Shown piece after piece: positions 34,588-46,412 of a stretch of 64,000 bases of DNA (position 1 is its first letter; the number at the start of each line of letters is the position of its first letter). Location of the stretch: the NCBI GenBank assembly GCA_963682175.1, contig OY821786.1, forward strand, positions 33,473,501 through 33,537,500. Reading direction: 5' to 3'. The position numbers and the translations under genes were made by a program. Origin of the DNA: Triglochin maritima. Its lineage: Eukaryota; Streptophyta; Magnoliopsida; Alismatales; Juncaginaceae. The notes beneath the pieces are model-generated. The model was not told the DNA's origin. It ran no database searches and saw only the letters and a list, made by a program, of their open reading frames with translations.

Positions 34588-35349
34588 CTAGCGGTTAAGC
34601 TAACGAAAAGTCTAAGACGACATTTCCTAGCACAAACAAAATTTAAGCACTTCACGCAAATTAGGGTCTGTCTAATGATTATGTGACACGCAATTGAGAA
34701 ACATCAAAGTAATATACATGAATGAGTCAACACGGGAGTTGGAGAAGGTCAATATCTGTGGTTAATCTTTGGTACGGTAGTCAAAATTTTGATTTTGGAA
34801 AAACTAGATCAATTAGTTTCTAACACCATGCATTATATAATTAGAGACGTACGTATTTGTCTTCAGGTTTCTGTATACCTCTGTGCATCCCTTACTTACA
34901 AGTGATGAGTTAAAAAGCATCTTGAATGATGATTTATGTGATATATCTATGTTAGCAGTAATTACAACAATAATAAAGAATGCATTTAAACTGTGTGTTT
35001 AATATTAGAGAGATTTATTCTAAATGTTAGATTTCTTTAGAGTTTGACTTTTCTTGAGAATTTTTTTTGTTTTTGTTTTTGGCACACGTGTTGACTTTTC
35101 TTGAGTGGTTCGTTTGAGTTGCCCCAGTAAAAGGCAAGTTTCAATCTTTTAACCATAATCGACACATATCCTTCAATGTTGGCGGCGAAAAATATTGCCA
35201 AATAATGATGATTCATACTAAGTTATCCTATCTGCATTCCAATCTGATATTGTTGCAGATTGCAATATTTTGAAGGTCAATGGTCCCGTTATCGGAAGAT
35301 CCTCGAAATGTCCTCGTATTAAAATACAAAATATTAAATTATCATTAGG
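34588..35349. other. Upstream region of the glycine-rich gene, no other gene
   Basis: AT-rich. CACACGTGTTGA at about 35082-35093 contains an ACGTG core but lies roughly 500 bp from the TATA box. Nothing else recognised. Confidence 0.4.
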
Positions 35350-36960
35350 AATTAGGTGTCGGGTGTTTAATAAGTCACGGGTCACACCCGGTGGGTAGGG
35401 TCGAGCAGGGTTCGGTTTCGGCAGGTCCAAGTTCTTGTCCCTCGGATTTTTTGGCCTATTTTTTCATATTGAAGATATTCATATAAAAATAACTTATAAA
35501 TATCCAATTAAAAACACTATCAAATTCGGATTTAAACAAAAATAATCGATTTATCGATGTTATTGTCTCACCGACTACCATGTCTACACATCTTAACTGA
35601 TAGTGAAATTTTATTAAATACAATAAATTTACAAATTCCAAAAATTTCTTATGTATTAAGTATTACAATTGCAAATTACAATTATATATAATTTATTCGT
35701 CTTCGTCGCTACTCTCGTGGATCTAAATGGTCTGCATTCTCTCTTCCACGTCCAACCAATCATTCAAGCAAACGTTTGTCTCAAGTAATCTGGCAGACGT
35801 GTTGTACCTTTGTCGGTCAATACCCATTTACCTGCGTTAAATCCATACTTAGATAACATTGTTGACGTCAGATGAGTTAGTAAATTGCGTACTAATAAAT
35901 AAACTATTAAAAATCTAGCAGAATTAGAATTCCACCGGTCCAAAACATCATAAGATTTGCAATATGCACGAGTTAACTAGATATCAATATTTAAATATGC
36001 AGTTAATTCGTTATGTGTTCAACTTATACCAAACTTAATCTTTTTTCGTTTAACCAAATTCATTGAGAATTATCATCATCTCTATCTTCATCCACAAATA
36101 GGTGTTGTTGGGAAGATGATGAACTAGTAATGTTTCAACTCATTTGATTAACATTATGTAATCATTCATATAGACTAAAATATGTATCAGGGTGTGCTCT
36201 AATGTCTTTTAAGTAATTTTCACAACCTTTATAAACATGTTTTCAAAAATAATAAATTTAAATCTAAGATTCATAACAAAAGCTGAACAAAAAATTAATG
36301 GTGGAAGTTTTCAATATTTATTAAACTTAACCTCCATTACATTTATAGTTTCTAAAAACTATCATTACTCCTATATTTATTAAATACTTTAGTAATTGGA
36401 AGTAATTCAGATATAAATAAAGTTATCAGTTGTGTAATATATTTCACTTAATGTCTTAGTAAAGTTGAAACAAAGTTTCAAATAATCAAACATAATTCTA
36501 CAATTATCCCAATCAAGATAATTAGTTAAAATGTTCATTTTGTTTTTCATTATGAAAAATTGTAATTAAAGAATTATAATGACAACATTTCATAAGTAGA
36601 GTTTCATCTACGAGGGACATCTAATTTAAATTTTCTAGATCTAACGTCATTACTAGAACACAATTCTCTAATTTTTTTATATTTATATGTTATATTACTA
36701 CCTACGTAGGTGATAACATCTCTAACATTTTGTAAATAAGGTTTACTATTTCAAGTCCATCTTGTACGACTAAGTTTAAAACATAACAAACACATCTAAT
36801 ATTAAAAAGAATACTATTTAAAAGGAGGATTACATAATCTTACAAGTAATTCTACTGCTCTATAGTTATTAGTAACACTCTCAAAAGAAATTGCACAAAT
36901 TTTATTTTTTATTTAATAAGCATGTAATACATTTCTTATCTGGTTATATATAATCATAAT
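35350..36960 (-). pseudogene. hAT transposase relic
   Basis: Heavily mutated minus-strand coding line. The clearest block is SRKFKLDVPRR-stop-NSTYEML at about 36589-36645, matching the LDVPTRWNSTYLML signature of plant hAT transposases with the Trp codon changed to TGA. Upstream (about 36770-36880) lie remnants of the conserved stretch preceding it. Toward 35700-35900 a piece reading MLSKYGFNAGKWVLTDKGTT resembles the C-terminal dimerisation region. No intact frame remains. The right end is cut by the gypsy element starting near 37000. Confidence 0.65.
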
Positions 36961-37001
36961 AGTGTGTAGGTGCAAAATCGGTGCATAAGATACAACTGCA
37001 T

Positions 37002-38458
37002 TTATTTGTTGGAACGGTCCTCCTCATGAACCATTTGAATCGGTCTAGGGTTGTTACTTCCTAGAGGTGGTTGATAGGGCTGATATTGATTATTAGGTCT
37101 TGGATTCACCTCAGGTTGACTTGGAAACTGACTCTTTTCTCTTTCACCTACTATTTGTGCTAGTTGGCTGACTTGTGTTTCTAGCCTTTGGAAGGATTTG
37201 GTGGTTGTTTGCATAAAAGTTTTAACCAAATTTTCCAAGCTTGTCAACCTAACATCATAATCTCCATTGTTACTAAACCCAGATGATGTATTATTTTGGT
37301 TATACGGGTTTGGTTGTTGTCTAGGAGGTTGACATTGTTGGCTCCATGAAAGATTGGGATGATTACGCCAACCCGGGTTATAGGTTGATGCGTAAGGGTC
37401 ATTTCTAGAATGGTTAAATGTGACATTAACTTGTTCCAAGTCCGCACAATCCTCCATTATATGACCTGTTTGACCACATCTAGAGCAAGGGATAGAAGAT
37501 GCTTGATTCACTAGGGGTCGGGTTTTTACCTTTAGACTTTCCATTCTACGCATAAGGGTAGCTAGTTTTGCTTCAGCAGCCACAGTAGCATCTACAGCTA
37601 AGACACCTGGTTTTGGTTGACTTGCTATTCTAGATCCAATACTCGGGTTATTCGGTGCTCTAGCATTGTCCCATTGCATACTATTTTTGCTAAATCCTCA
37701 AGAAAAGTCCAAGCATCATTCTCATTTTTGGACATGAAGTTTCCTTGGCTTACAGATTCTACCATAATCCTAGATGTAGGTATTAATCCCTCATAAATAA
37801 TTTGGCACAATTGCCATCTTGGAATTCCATGATGAGGGTATTAGGTCAACAGACTCTTAAATCTTTCTAAATAGGAATAGAACGGCTCGCTCTCAAATTG
37901 AACGAATGCAACAATTTCATTCCTGATCCAAATAGTCTTATGGTTGGGGAATTTTTTTTAAGAATACTTGAACAAACTCAGCCCAACTCCTAATATATCT
38001 TTCGGCTATAGACTATATAGTCATTTCTTAGTGTCGTCCTTCAGTGCTAGAGGCACGAATTTAAGACGCACTGCCTCCTCAGAGATATGCTGGTATTGCA
38101 TAAGGGAGCAGATTTCCTCAAATTCTCTAAGGAAGAGATATGGGTCTTCCTTAGAGGTTAACTTGGGCAACATACTCATGTATTGTGCCTTCAGTTCGAA
38201 GTCGCGACCCGATATGATGGGCATAACGATGCATGATGGCTGAGCAGCCATCGTTGGGTAGCACCGATCCCTCAGAGTCATAGGTGGTGCAACAGGTGGG
38301 TCCACTACATTCTCACCCATTGGATCCGGGTGAGGTGGTGCAACAGGTGGATTGAGGCTAATCTCTAGACTGGAATCTAGATGAACTCGTGAGAGTCGAT
38401 TGCTCAAGTACCGAACCCAAATCTGAGTGCACCGGTTTGAATCAATTTTTGAATTCAA
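37002..38458 (-). pseudogene. Ty3/gypsy gag (Athila-like), disrupted
   Basis: Retrotransposon capsid/nucleocapsid. The N-terminal piece (38458-38021) holds the LRDRCYPTM motif and the PYLFLREFEEICSLMQ capsid core typical of Athila-like gag, and ends in a TGA where the family has Trp. The middle piece (about 37960-37680) reads FESEPFYSYLERFKSLL-like sequence across a T-run frameshift. The C-terminal piece (37679-37002) has the CCHC knuckle CSRCGQTGHIMEDC followed by a Gln/Asn/Pro-rich tail. The first codon of the open frame is TTG, so the true start is not fixed. No pol is present: the line meets a hAT relic at about 36960. PBS and LTR upstream confirm the orientation. Confidence 0.85.
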
Positions 38459-39635
38459 ATTCCAAATTTAAATTCCAAATTCAAATTCATGAATCAATTG
38501 ATTTTTTCTTATAATTTTTTTTTTCAAAAATGGAAACAAATAATAGAAGGAAGAAAGATGATAAAGGAATCCTAATCTAGAGAATTGAGATGAGAAGAGA
38601 AAGAAGACTCAGATGAGAGGATTAACTTAACTCTAAAAGATAGATAAGAGGGTTGGTCAGAAGTTTCCTAAACAAGCACGGTTCAAACAATCCTAGACCT
38701 AATGTTGCTTAAATCTAGACGACTCCTAACTGGTTGAGTCGAATTTGTTCGCTTGATTCACCTCCCTCACTAATCAAACCAAATTGGTCAGGCAGTGTAT
38801 AGCTAGTGGGGGCGCTTCCGACAGAGTCGGTGCCAATTAGACAACCACTTCGCTTGGAAGACTTACGTCAGCATAAAAATACTTTCTAGAGTCCGAGTCC
38901 TTAGGGGCCAATGTCTAATTGATTTTAATTTTAAGGCTTGGGTGACACTTTAGGATTGTGATTTGTGGGCCACGGAAGGGTGATGAAATCCCCACCGTAT
39001 CTTTTCCTACGGAGTTGCCCTTAAGATAGTTTAACTTAAATCTAGCAAAGATAGTCAAACATTGGTCTTTAGTTGGGGGACAATTGCAAGGTTGTATGCA
39101 AACTAAATTATATGCTTAAATGCAATCGAATTTGCAAGAATTTGCAAGAATTTAGCAAGAATAGTGCAAACAAAACACTATATGGTGCATGCACTAAGTC
39201 TTTCTAATTTTGTCAATTTTTAGGTCAGAGTGGAATTATTGCCAATTATGGAATTTGAGCTTAACAAGTGCAGTTTTACAAAAAAGAAACTTTCCGAAAA
39301 TAGAAATTACGAGGAAAAAGGCAACAAAGTTTACCTACGCACGCTTAGTCGGGTTCGCCGCCCACTCTCAAAAATTTCCAATTGCTCTACGCGTCCACCC
39401 AAAGATGGAGACGACCCCAGAAAAAATTGAAGCCCTGATGCTTCAGACGTGCGGCGGATCCGCCGCAGGTTGTGCTTTAGATGCGGCGATTTTGCCGCCC
39501 TTCTTGCTCCAACTGTGCCCGGATTTCGCCGCGCACTCCGCTGTCTCCTGAAACACAAACCCAAATTGTTAGATCGCGCACAAGATAAACAGAAAAGAAT
39601 CGAAATCACTAAAAATAAACAAAATCTTCGTCGCC
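38459..39635 (-). other. 5' leader of the Athila-like element
   Basis: About 1.2 kb between PBS and gag with no convincing ORF. It contains a two-palindrome cassette at 39450-39498 that recurs in the LTR. Confidence 0.55.
39450..39498. repeat. GCGGC/GCCGC palindrome cassette, leader copy
   Basis: A perfect 18-bp palindrome TGCGGCGGATCCGCCGCA (39450-39467), then GGTTGTGCTTTAGA, then GCGGCGATTTTGCCGC (39483-39498). The same order with diverged sequence is in the LTR at 40317-40364. Confidence 0.8.
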
Positions 39636-39653
39636 TCCCAGACAACGGCACCA
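39636..39653 (-). other. Primer binding site of the Athila-like element
   Basis: TGGTGCCGTTGTCTGGGA on the minus strand, six bases after the LTR end ...CTCATCA. The arrangement TCATCAAGTTTTTGGYGCCGTTG is typical of Athila/Tat elements, whose primer site of this form is usually assigned to tRNA-Asp. Confidence 0.8.
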
Positions 39654-40316
39654 AAAACTTGATGAGAATTTTATTTATACCGCAAGTGCACAGCGTCAAT
39701 GAAGACGTGGCAAGTACGGGTCGAACACAAGGAGGGAGAGATATTGTTATTTTTGTGATTTTCGATTAAGGAAAGAAAGAGAGAGAAATAAGGTTGGTTT
39801 GAGATTTTGGATTTTTTATTTTCTAAAACAAGAACAACAAAAACAAACTAAGAATAAAGCAAATATGGATGAGAGTCCAGCGGGTGGAGGTTTAGATATC
39901 AGGTTTTGTTTAGAGAAATCTGAAACTTATAATAAATCACATTAGTTATAAAACATTAGATGATAAATGACTCAACATGAACTCAAGCAATCAAAATATA
40001 CTAACACGAAATTAAAATAATAACATCATTCTTCTTCTCGTCACCCTAAATCCGTCACCCCCATCCTTTGGAGAGAGTTAGAAACTCATGGATGGAGGGA
40101 AGGAGAAGGGGTCCTAGAGAAACTACAAAAGAAAACTAAAAATAAAAAATAAACCAACAGAATTTTATTGCTAAAGAATGGAATAAAAACTAAATTTTTT
40201 CACAACATCGTTTTGGGGCTATTTATAGCCGATACAAGGGACCCCAAGTATAAAATAGGAAAGTACACGCGTCATGACACGACTGGACAAAATCCGGGGC
40301 CACGGATCGAAAGGGG

Positions 40317-40364
40317 TGCGGCAGATTCGCCGCAAGTTGCATGTAATGTACGGCGGAAACGCCG
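40317..40364. repeat. GCGGC/GCCGC palindrome cassette, LTR copy
   Basis: TGCGGCAGATTCGCCGCA (40317-40334), AGTTGCATGTAATGTA, then CGGCGGAAACGCCG (40351-40364, 5-bp arms, 4-nt loop). It sits in U3 upstream of TATA on the minus strand, the position held by GGTCGACC arrays in the other LTRs. Confidence 0.75.
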
Positions 40365-40558
40365 CAATTTTAGCTCTGATTGGATCCAGATTTTTCCTGT
40401 TTGTTTATGGTATGATTTAAATATCCTTTGCGCGTCTGGATTGATTTCTTTCCTTTCTTTTGAGCTAAGAATTTATTTTTTCATATATTTGGAGATCCAA
40501 ATTGATTTTTCTTTAGAACTTCTCCAAAATAATATTTTGGTACTTGTAATTTGCAGTC

Positions 40559-40651
40559 AGGTCCTCGGCTTTTTGTAATTAAGTCCCTGACTACTTTTGT
40601 GCTTAGGTCCTTGGTCTTTTTGTAATTAGGTCTTTGAATGCTTTTATGCTT
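40559..40651. repeat. Two-unit tandem repeat, period 46 bp
   Basis: AGGTCCTCGGCTTTTTGTAA and AGGTCCTTGGTCTTTTTGTAA start the two units at 40559 and 40605. A third partial unit may be near 40756. Confidence 0.65.
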
Positions 40652-40905
40652 GGATGAACTTCAATTTGAACCCCGATAATCTTGAACTTGGTCTTTATGA
40701 TATAAATGAGTCTCTTGCACGCGTTTATGCTCGGGATATGGGTAATTTGCATCCAGGTCCTTTTTTTTAAAATAAGACTAAACACATACCTTAGTAGCAT
40801 TTATTGAAATAAAGTTAATCTAAATGAACGATATATGATGCAATGTATGCAATGCATCAAACATGTATTTAGATTGATAGGTTGTCATCATCAAAAAAGG
40901 AAGAT

Positions 40906-42508
40906 TGTTGGCTTTTTGACTACAAATCGCTAATCTGTTTTCATGATTAGTAACATATCAATAAACACATGCAATTCTTTAATATCTATGCATTCATATA
41001 TTGTATCTCTAATATTTCAGGAGACAAGTGTGGATCAAGACAAGAAATCAAGATTTCAAGTAGATAGGTTTTATATTTCTTGTTCTTAGGATTATCATGT
41101 AACTTGAGCATTTATATCTTTGATGTATTGAATTGCATAACCCTTAGGAAACCTATAGAAGTCTCACACTTTATTCTATATCCAACCGACTTCGTTAGTA
41201 CATCGACAAAACATAGAAATTCCTTTAGAATAAGATTTCTGGTTCAATCTGGTCGACCGGTAAGACATCTAGTTCGACCCGAACTCAACAAACTTATTTC
41301 TTTCTTTTAAACGGTCGACCAGTCATACCTTTAGTTCGACTGATTCTATAATATATTTTCACTGTCTAAATCGGTCGATCGAATATCTTTTCCCGTTAGA
41401 CCGTTTGAATATGTCAACCAATATAACCCAGTTCGACCGATACATTCTTGCTTCCTGTTATATCTTGACACGTATCCCGGTTAGAGTGATAACCGGTCGA
41501 CCAAAACCTATATTTTGTTTGACAGTTTGCTTTCCGTATTTGTCTTTAATATGACCGTTATACTTGTCGTATTATACAACCGTCGTATACACATACTTTC
41601 ACCTACCCCCTCTTTTGTATTTTGGGCACCAATCGAACAATGCCCCAACGACGGTCGCCCGATTGAAGAACATAACAAATTCCCAAACTTCTTGTTTTCG
41701 ATCGATACACCCTTTGTTCAACCGACTACAACTTACCCCTACCAAATCTCCCTCAACGGTCGACTGATTGTTTATCTGGTTGGACCATTCACTTAAGTTC
41801 TAGCCTTGGAGGACCGACCAGTACGCACTTTATGTCGACCGTGTTCTTATTTACAAGAAATCGGTCGACCGTTTAGCCTGATCCGGTCGACCGATTATGT
41901 CCTGATTTGAGTTCTGAACTTCCTGGTTTTATGCTTTTCACTCAAATCACAATCACTTCAATCCGAACGACTATATTATGTTTGGAGCTTATAAATAGAG
42001 CTTAAACCAATCATACAAGGTTACCAATCCTTTCTCTAAGCTCACATACTCTTACTACTCTCAATTTGCTCTAAACATCTTTTGTGCTCACATCTTTCCA
42101 TTTGAATCAATACATTGCTTCCATCATTCATTCAAGTGCTCAAGATTAGGTTACTCAAGCTTTCATTCAAAGCATTGTAATAGCTTCCGGAGTGAAGCTC
42201 TTCTCGGATTGTGAGAAGGTGGTCGCAGCTTGGCGAAGGTGTTCGCAAGCTTGAAGTGTAAAGACTTGATCTCGGCCCGGAACAAAGATTGGATTACTGG
42301 AGGACACGAAGTTGCTCGAGGAGAAGCAATTCGTAATAGAGGACTAGGATCCGGTGGTTGGATCCAAACCTCTATACATCCTTATTTTGGTTTGCTCCCT
42401 TAACTTTTACTTTTTAGTATTCTTGCTTAAAATTGCTCTATCATTTTAAAAGAACGTAATTAGTCTATTCACCCCCTAGACTAATGTTTGGGCTCGTTAG
42501 ATCCTACA
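40906..42508 (+). mobile_element. 3' LTR of a SIRE-like copia element
   Basis: It begins TGTTGGCTTTTTGACTAC and ends TTAGATCCTACA, matching in + orientation the LTRs of the element at 16998-22302. ATCATCAAAAAAGGAAGAT just before the start is the polypurine-tract region, so this is a 3' LTR, not a solo. No PBS follows. TATAAATA is at 41990-41997. The R/U5 part (42190-42400) includes GTGAAGCTCTTCTCGGATTG. The interior upstream is missing beyond about 100 bp. Confidence 0.85.
41249..41897. repeat. GGTCGACC array in the SIRE-like 3' LTR
   Basis: Five perfect copies among many decayed ones over 650 bp. The last is about 95 bp upstream of TATA at 41990. The looser motif quality fits an older insertion than the 16998 element. 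Confidence 0.8.
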
Positions 42509-43234
42509 CTTTAAACTTCATGCTTTAGAACAAACTCGGCCCATTTTCAAAAAAATCAGAGCAAATAGAGAAATAGTAGAGAACAGTTGAAGGAATTTGG
42601 TGTGCAGAAAATGAGAGGGGTTGAGAGGTATACATAGGATGAGAGAGGTGTATTTTCGTAATTAAAAAAATAAAATTTGCCCAACGGCTATAATAGCCTT
42701 ATAGTCGTTGGGCTAACGGGTCCACCTGGCCCTGCGCGACACAGCCCAACCCAACCTGCTGGCACATCGAGCCGCCACAACCCAAATCCCAAATCTATTT
42801 AATATAGATGAAAATTATGCATTTCACACTCAACTTTTGTCTACCTTTATCTTCGAGAAATCAATACACAAATTCTAAACTAAGTTCAATTTTCATCTAC
42901 ACCAAAAATTTATTTTTTTAAAGAATAAACTACCGTTAAGTGATAATTTTTAACCAAAACTCAGTTGAAGCATTTTAGAGTTTTGGAGGGTTTTCCCCTC
43001 TCCTGATTGTGGAATTCTTGTTGTTTTGGATCTCGATTTGCTTCCGTCTTGATAAAATGGCAACTTTTAGTGACTCTTTGTACGCTTTTGCATAAACTCG
43101 TAACCAATTTTGGTCTCAACTAAGAATGGAATGAAGATTGTATACAGTAGTTATTACATTGCATTTTACTATAATGGTGAATCTTACAAATGTAAATTTA
43201 GAAAATGAAAATTTTAGTCAATGTAGGACACACT
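42509..43234. other. Intergenic with a MITE-like hairpin
   Basis: No gene seen. GCCCAACGGCTATAA (42679-42693) pairs with TTATAGTCGTTGGGC (42699-42713) across a 5-nt loop, 14 of 15 positions. This kind of sequence is often found inside PIF/Harbinger-type MITEs. The rest is AT-rich. Confidence 0.5.
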
Positions 43235-43243
43235 AGCTCCTCC

Positions 43244-43533
43244 AGGGGAGAGTATTTTTTGGACCGGACTGGACGGAATCTGACCGGTCTGGGTTCCGGT
43301 CCGGACCCTGGGATGGGTTTGTATTTTGGTCTGGTCTGAATCTTGTCCAAAACCTAAATTTTCACACAAAACCCCGGTTCGGTCTGGGTTTTTGGGCCGG
43401 ACCTATCAGTCCGAGTTCGGTCCGATCCGGTCCGGTCCGATCTTCGGTTCGGATCCCGGAAATCATCCGGGTTCAAGACCCTGGAGAGCATCCGGTTCGG
43501 TCTGGTCCGGATCCGGACCGATGCTCAGCCCTA
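43244..43533. mobile_element. CCGGTCC-rich hAT-like MITE, copy 2
   Basis: 290 bp of GGTCCGG/GGACCGG words with ends AGGGGAGAGTATT and GATGCTCAGCCCT (imperfect TIR). AGCTCCTCC at 43235-43243 and 43534-43542 is a perfect 9-base direct repeat, which fits a hAT or Mutator-class target duplication. Same family as 15009-15312. Confidence 0.75.
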
Positions 43534-43971
43534 AGCTCCTCCAACCTCTCATTGTTGCTTATTTTTCTGGAAGCCAGAATTTGGGAAAGGTTACCTTAGA
43601 CCACCATTAACAGCGCCCAGGAATTTCTCTCTCAGTCACGTCAGCTTCTATCTCTGCCACGTCAGCACAAAACAACCCCCTACAAATTCCTTAACCATTA
43701 TCCAATACACCTAGTCACGCTACAGTATTTGTTGTTACGTCATTATTTTTATTCTTTTCTTTAAAAGTTTTTCAACAATCAACAAAATATATTAATAATC
43801 ATTATTGTAATTATTTAATATCATTAATTCATTCATTTTTAATTAACATTTAATATATAAATAGGGAAATATTATTAAAATTTAGGAAACCACATTACAT
43901 AGTACATTAAATGGAAATTTAAAAACTAAAACAAAAAATACATCATTAAATACTAAACTCAAATACTAAAC

Positions 43972-45290
43972 TTAAAATACACCAAGATGCATTTCCTTCA
44001 AATCGTTGTCACATGTTAATATCAAATTGGCTTGAAGGTTCACATGTGTGGTGCGATCACGCAACCAATCTCTCCTTCTCAAGTACCTGGTAATATCCAC
44101 TACACGTTCAGTGGAATACCGAACTGGATCGTTCACGGAATTTCCAGGTTGGTCCTCCATAAATTCATTCCAATCTCCAAAATTAGCGTAGGAATCGCGT
44201 TCATCCTCCACTATCATATCATGCATTACAATGCAAACTGTCATTATTTTGTTAAGCACAACATTACTCCATGCAAGAGATGACTTATTCACGATCGCAA
44301 ACCGCGCTTGCAAGACTCCAAATGCACGTTCTACAACTTTGTGTGTTGCTTCTTGTCGTTCAGCAAATAACATGTCCTTCGGTGTTTGTGGATGAACGAT
44401 TGACGGAATGAATGCCGCCATTTTGGATAAATATCATCCGTAAGATAGTATCACATATCATATCGAGAACCGTTTACCTCAAACGTCACAGGTGGAGCTC
44501 GTCCTTCCATTACGTCGTCAAAAACCGGAGATCGTTGCAGGACATTTAAGTCATTACATGAACCTGGTGTGCCAAAAAACGAGTGTCATATCCACAAGTC
44601 AGCCGACGCCACTGCCACGAGGACAAGAGTGGCAGTACCACTACGCCCTTGATATTGGCCCCTCCATGCAACCGGACAATTTCTTCACACCCAATGCATG
44701 CAATCGATACTTCTCATCATGTCTGAGAACCCACGCTGCTCACCAACGTGAAGTAGTCGTGCTAAATCACTTGCATTAGGTTTTCGGAGGTACTCACCGC
44801 CGAAGTTAATTACACCGTCGCAAAAAATTTCAAGTGCATTTCTTGTCGTAGATTCGCTTAGCCTTAAGTATTTGTCTGCCTCATCTGTCACAACACTGTA
44901 CGCCAGCATACAAATCGATGTGGTACATTTTTACAGGCCAGAGATGCTCATCCTACCGTTTGCGGCTGGTGTACGTTGGAAGAAGATATCAGGCTCCTCA
45001 ATGACACTCACAATGCGAAGAAAGTCATGCTTTTGCATCCTAAATCTTCTCCTGAAAATTTTGTCAGGATAAACATGGTCGTTAGAAAAATAATCGGCAA
45101 TCACACGGTTGTAACCAAGCTTCCTATCTCAATCCGGGTTCAAAGTTCACCTTCTACGCCTCTTAGGACGTCGATCCACCACTTCGGAGACATACTCCGT
45201 TAAGCAGTTCAACACTTAGTCACAAGCTTCGTCATCGGATGTTGAAGATGATGAAGACTTTGAATTGGAAGACTTATTGGATGAAGACAT
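43972..45290 (-). pseudogene. PIF/Harbinger transposase (DDE_Tnp_4), stops and frameshifts
   Basis: Nuclease catalysing excision and insertion of Harbinger elements. The coding line starts at ATG 45288-45290 with a Ser-rich N-terminus (MSSSNKSSNSKSSSSS). It passes through NDHVYPDKIFRRRFRM and ADKYLRLSESTTRNALEIF, then the first catalytic Asp in MMRSIDCMHW. The second Asp is in FGTPGSCNDLNVLQRSPVF, and the Glu in HKVVERAFGVLQARF. All three DDE residues are therefore present. Stops (for example Trp to stop after IDCMHWV and before the LTDDIYPKW block) and at least one frameshift break it into frames 44909-44685 and 44421-43972. Length is near the usual 350-450 codons. Not functional as it stands. 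Confidence 0.85.
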
Positions 45291-45360
45291 TGTTCGTAGA
45301 TGAATGAGTGAGATTTGGTGGAACCAACCAAGATGACTGCATTTATAGTTGTGAGAAATA

Positions 45361-45735
45361 ACCTACAGTATGTGCGTGACTACACAAAACACAAGACGAT
45401 GACAACGGTTCTTGGACTTCTCAAGCATCGAGGACCTATAGTGCGCGTGTGACTACACAAAACACAAGACGATGGCATCGGTTCTTGAACTTCTCAAGCA
45501 TCGAGGACCTATAGTATGCGCGTGACTACACAAAACACAAGACGATGACATCGATTCTTGAACTTCTCAAGCATCGAGGACCTACAATGCGCGCGTGACT
45601 ACACAAAACACAAGACGATGACATCTGTTCTTGGACTTCTCAAGCATCGAGGACCTACAGTGCGCGCGTGACTACACAAAACACAAGACGATGACATCCA
45701 ATCTTGGGGTTCTCAAGCATCGAGGACCTACAGTA
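45361..45735. repeat. 73-bp minisatellite, five units
   Basis: Units contain GTGACTACACAAAACACAAG, CGATGACATC and TTCTCAAGCATCGAGGACC. Starts of the GACTACAC block are at 45378, 45451, 45523, 45597 and 45670. It lies just upstream of the transposase start, inside the Harbinger element. Confidence 0.9.
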
Positions 45736-46150
45736 TTTCATATCCGTATTTGTATTTTGTATCCGATGTTTATGAGTATTGTACTAGTCTTTCGTATTTC
45801 GTTTATGAATTTTTAAAATTTTAAATTTAATTATATCTGAATAAATCAAAAATAATAATTAATCATAAAATAATTTTACAATTAATTTTCAAAACCTAAT
45901 TAATTAAATTACAATTTAACTAATCAATACATTAACCTAATTATATATAACTAATCCTTTTCTTTTAAACAAACAAACAAAACAAAAAATTTAACTAATC
46001 CGGGGGGGGGGGCACGTGCCCCCCAGGCGGTTCCGCCCGGGAACCACCCTCCGTTAAGGGAGGGCATTTCGGGCGCCCGAAAAATACCACCCGTTAAGGG
46101 TGGTCTCGGCTGAACTCAGTGTGAAGGGGGTCCCCTTCTAAAAAAATGTA

Positions 46151-46231
46151 ACGTTGTCTGATTGTCAGCTGATAAGTGATATTGGGCTGAAGTGCCTCGT
46201 TGAAGGATGCGCCCGTCGTCGTTTCAAGATG
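46151..46231 (+). pseudogene. F-box/LRR-like gene fragment
   Basis: TLSDCQLISDIGLKCLVEGC fits one Cys-containing leucine-rich repeat of plant F-box/LRR proteins (LxxCxxISDxGLxxLxxGC). No further repeat or F-box follows, and the frame soon becomes AT-rich and featureless. It could be a captured exon or the last trace of a lost gene. The match is one repeat only. Confidence 0.35.
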
Positions 46232-46387
46232 TTGGGCACATGTGATTTATTTGTTCTAATACTTCAAAATCCTGATATATTTATCATAGTTCAAGAGTTG
46301 TTAATTTGTTCTTATGTTTTTCAACCTGTACGTAGGGAGATGAATTTTTTATGCAAATTGGTTTTCATTAAAATTGTTGGGTTGGTG

Positions 46388-46412
46388 ATGATGTATGTAT
46401 GTATGTATGTAT
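46388..46412 (+). repeat. GTAT microsatellite
   Basis: Five to six units of ATGT/GTAT. Confidence 0.8.

Larger units (their letters stand above)
39660..40800 (-). mobile_element. 5' LTR of the Athila-like gypsy element (outer boundary uncertain)
   Basis: The 3' end of the LTR is set by the PBS: on the + strand it begins TGATGAGAATTTTATTTATACC at 39660. TATAAATA on the minus strand is at 40220-40227, with the palindrome cassette 90-140 bp upstream (40317-40364). The outer end was not identified; it must lie before the copia LTR at 40906. Confidence 0.65.
43599..46105 (-). mobile_element. PIF/Harbinger element with decayed transposase
   Basis: About 2.5 kb. Ends GACCACCATTAACAG (left) and CCGTTAAGGGTGGTC (right) pair at most positions. 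TTA precedes the left end (43596-43598), but the right flank is TCG, so the duplication is decayed. Subterminal GTCACGTCAGCTTC...CACGTCAGC and a central-right GGGGGGCACGTGCC are shared with the MITE at 29739-30221. Contents: transposase (43972-45290, minus) and a 73-bp minisatellite. The second, Myb-like ORF typical of the superfamily was not seen. Confidence 0.78.
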
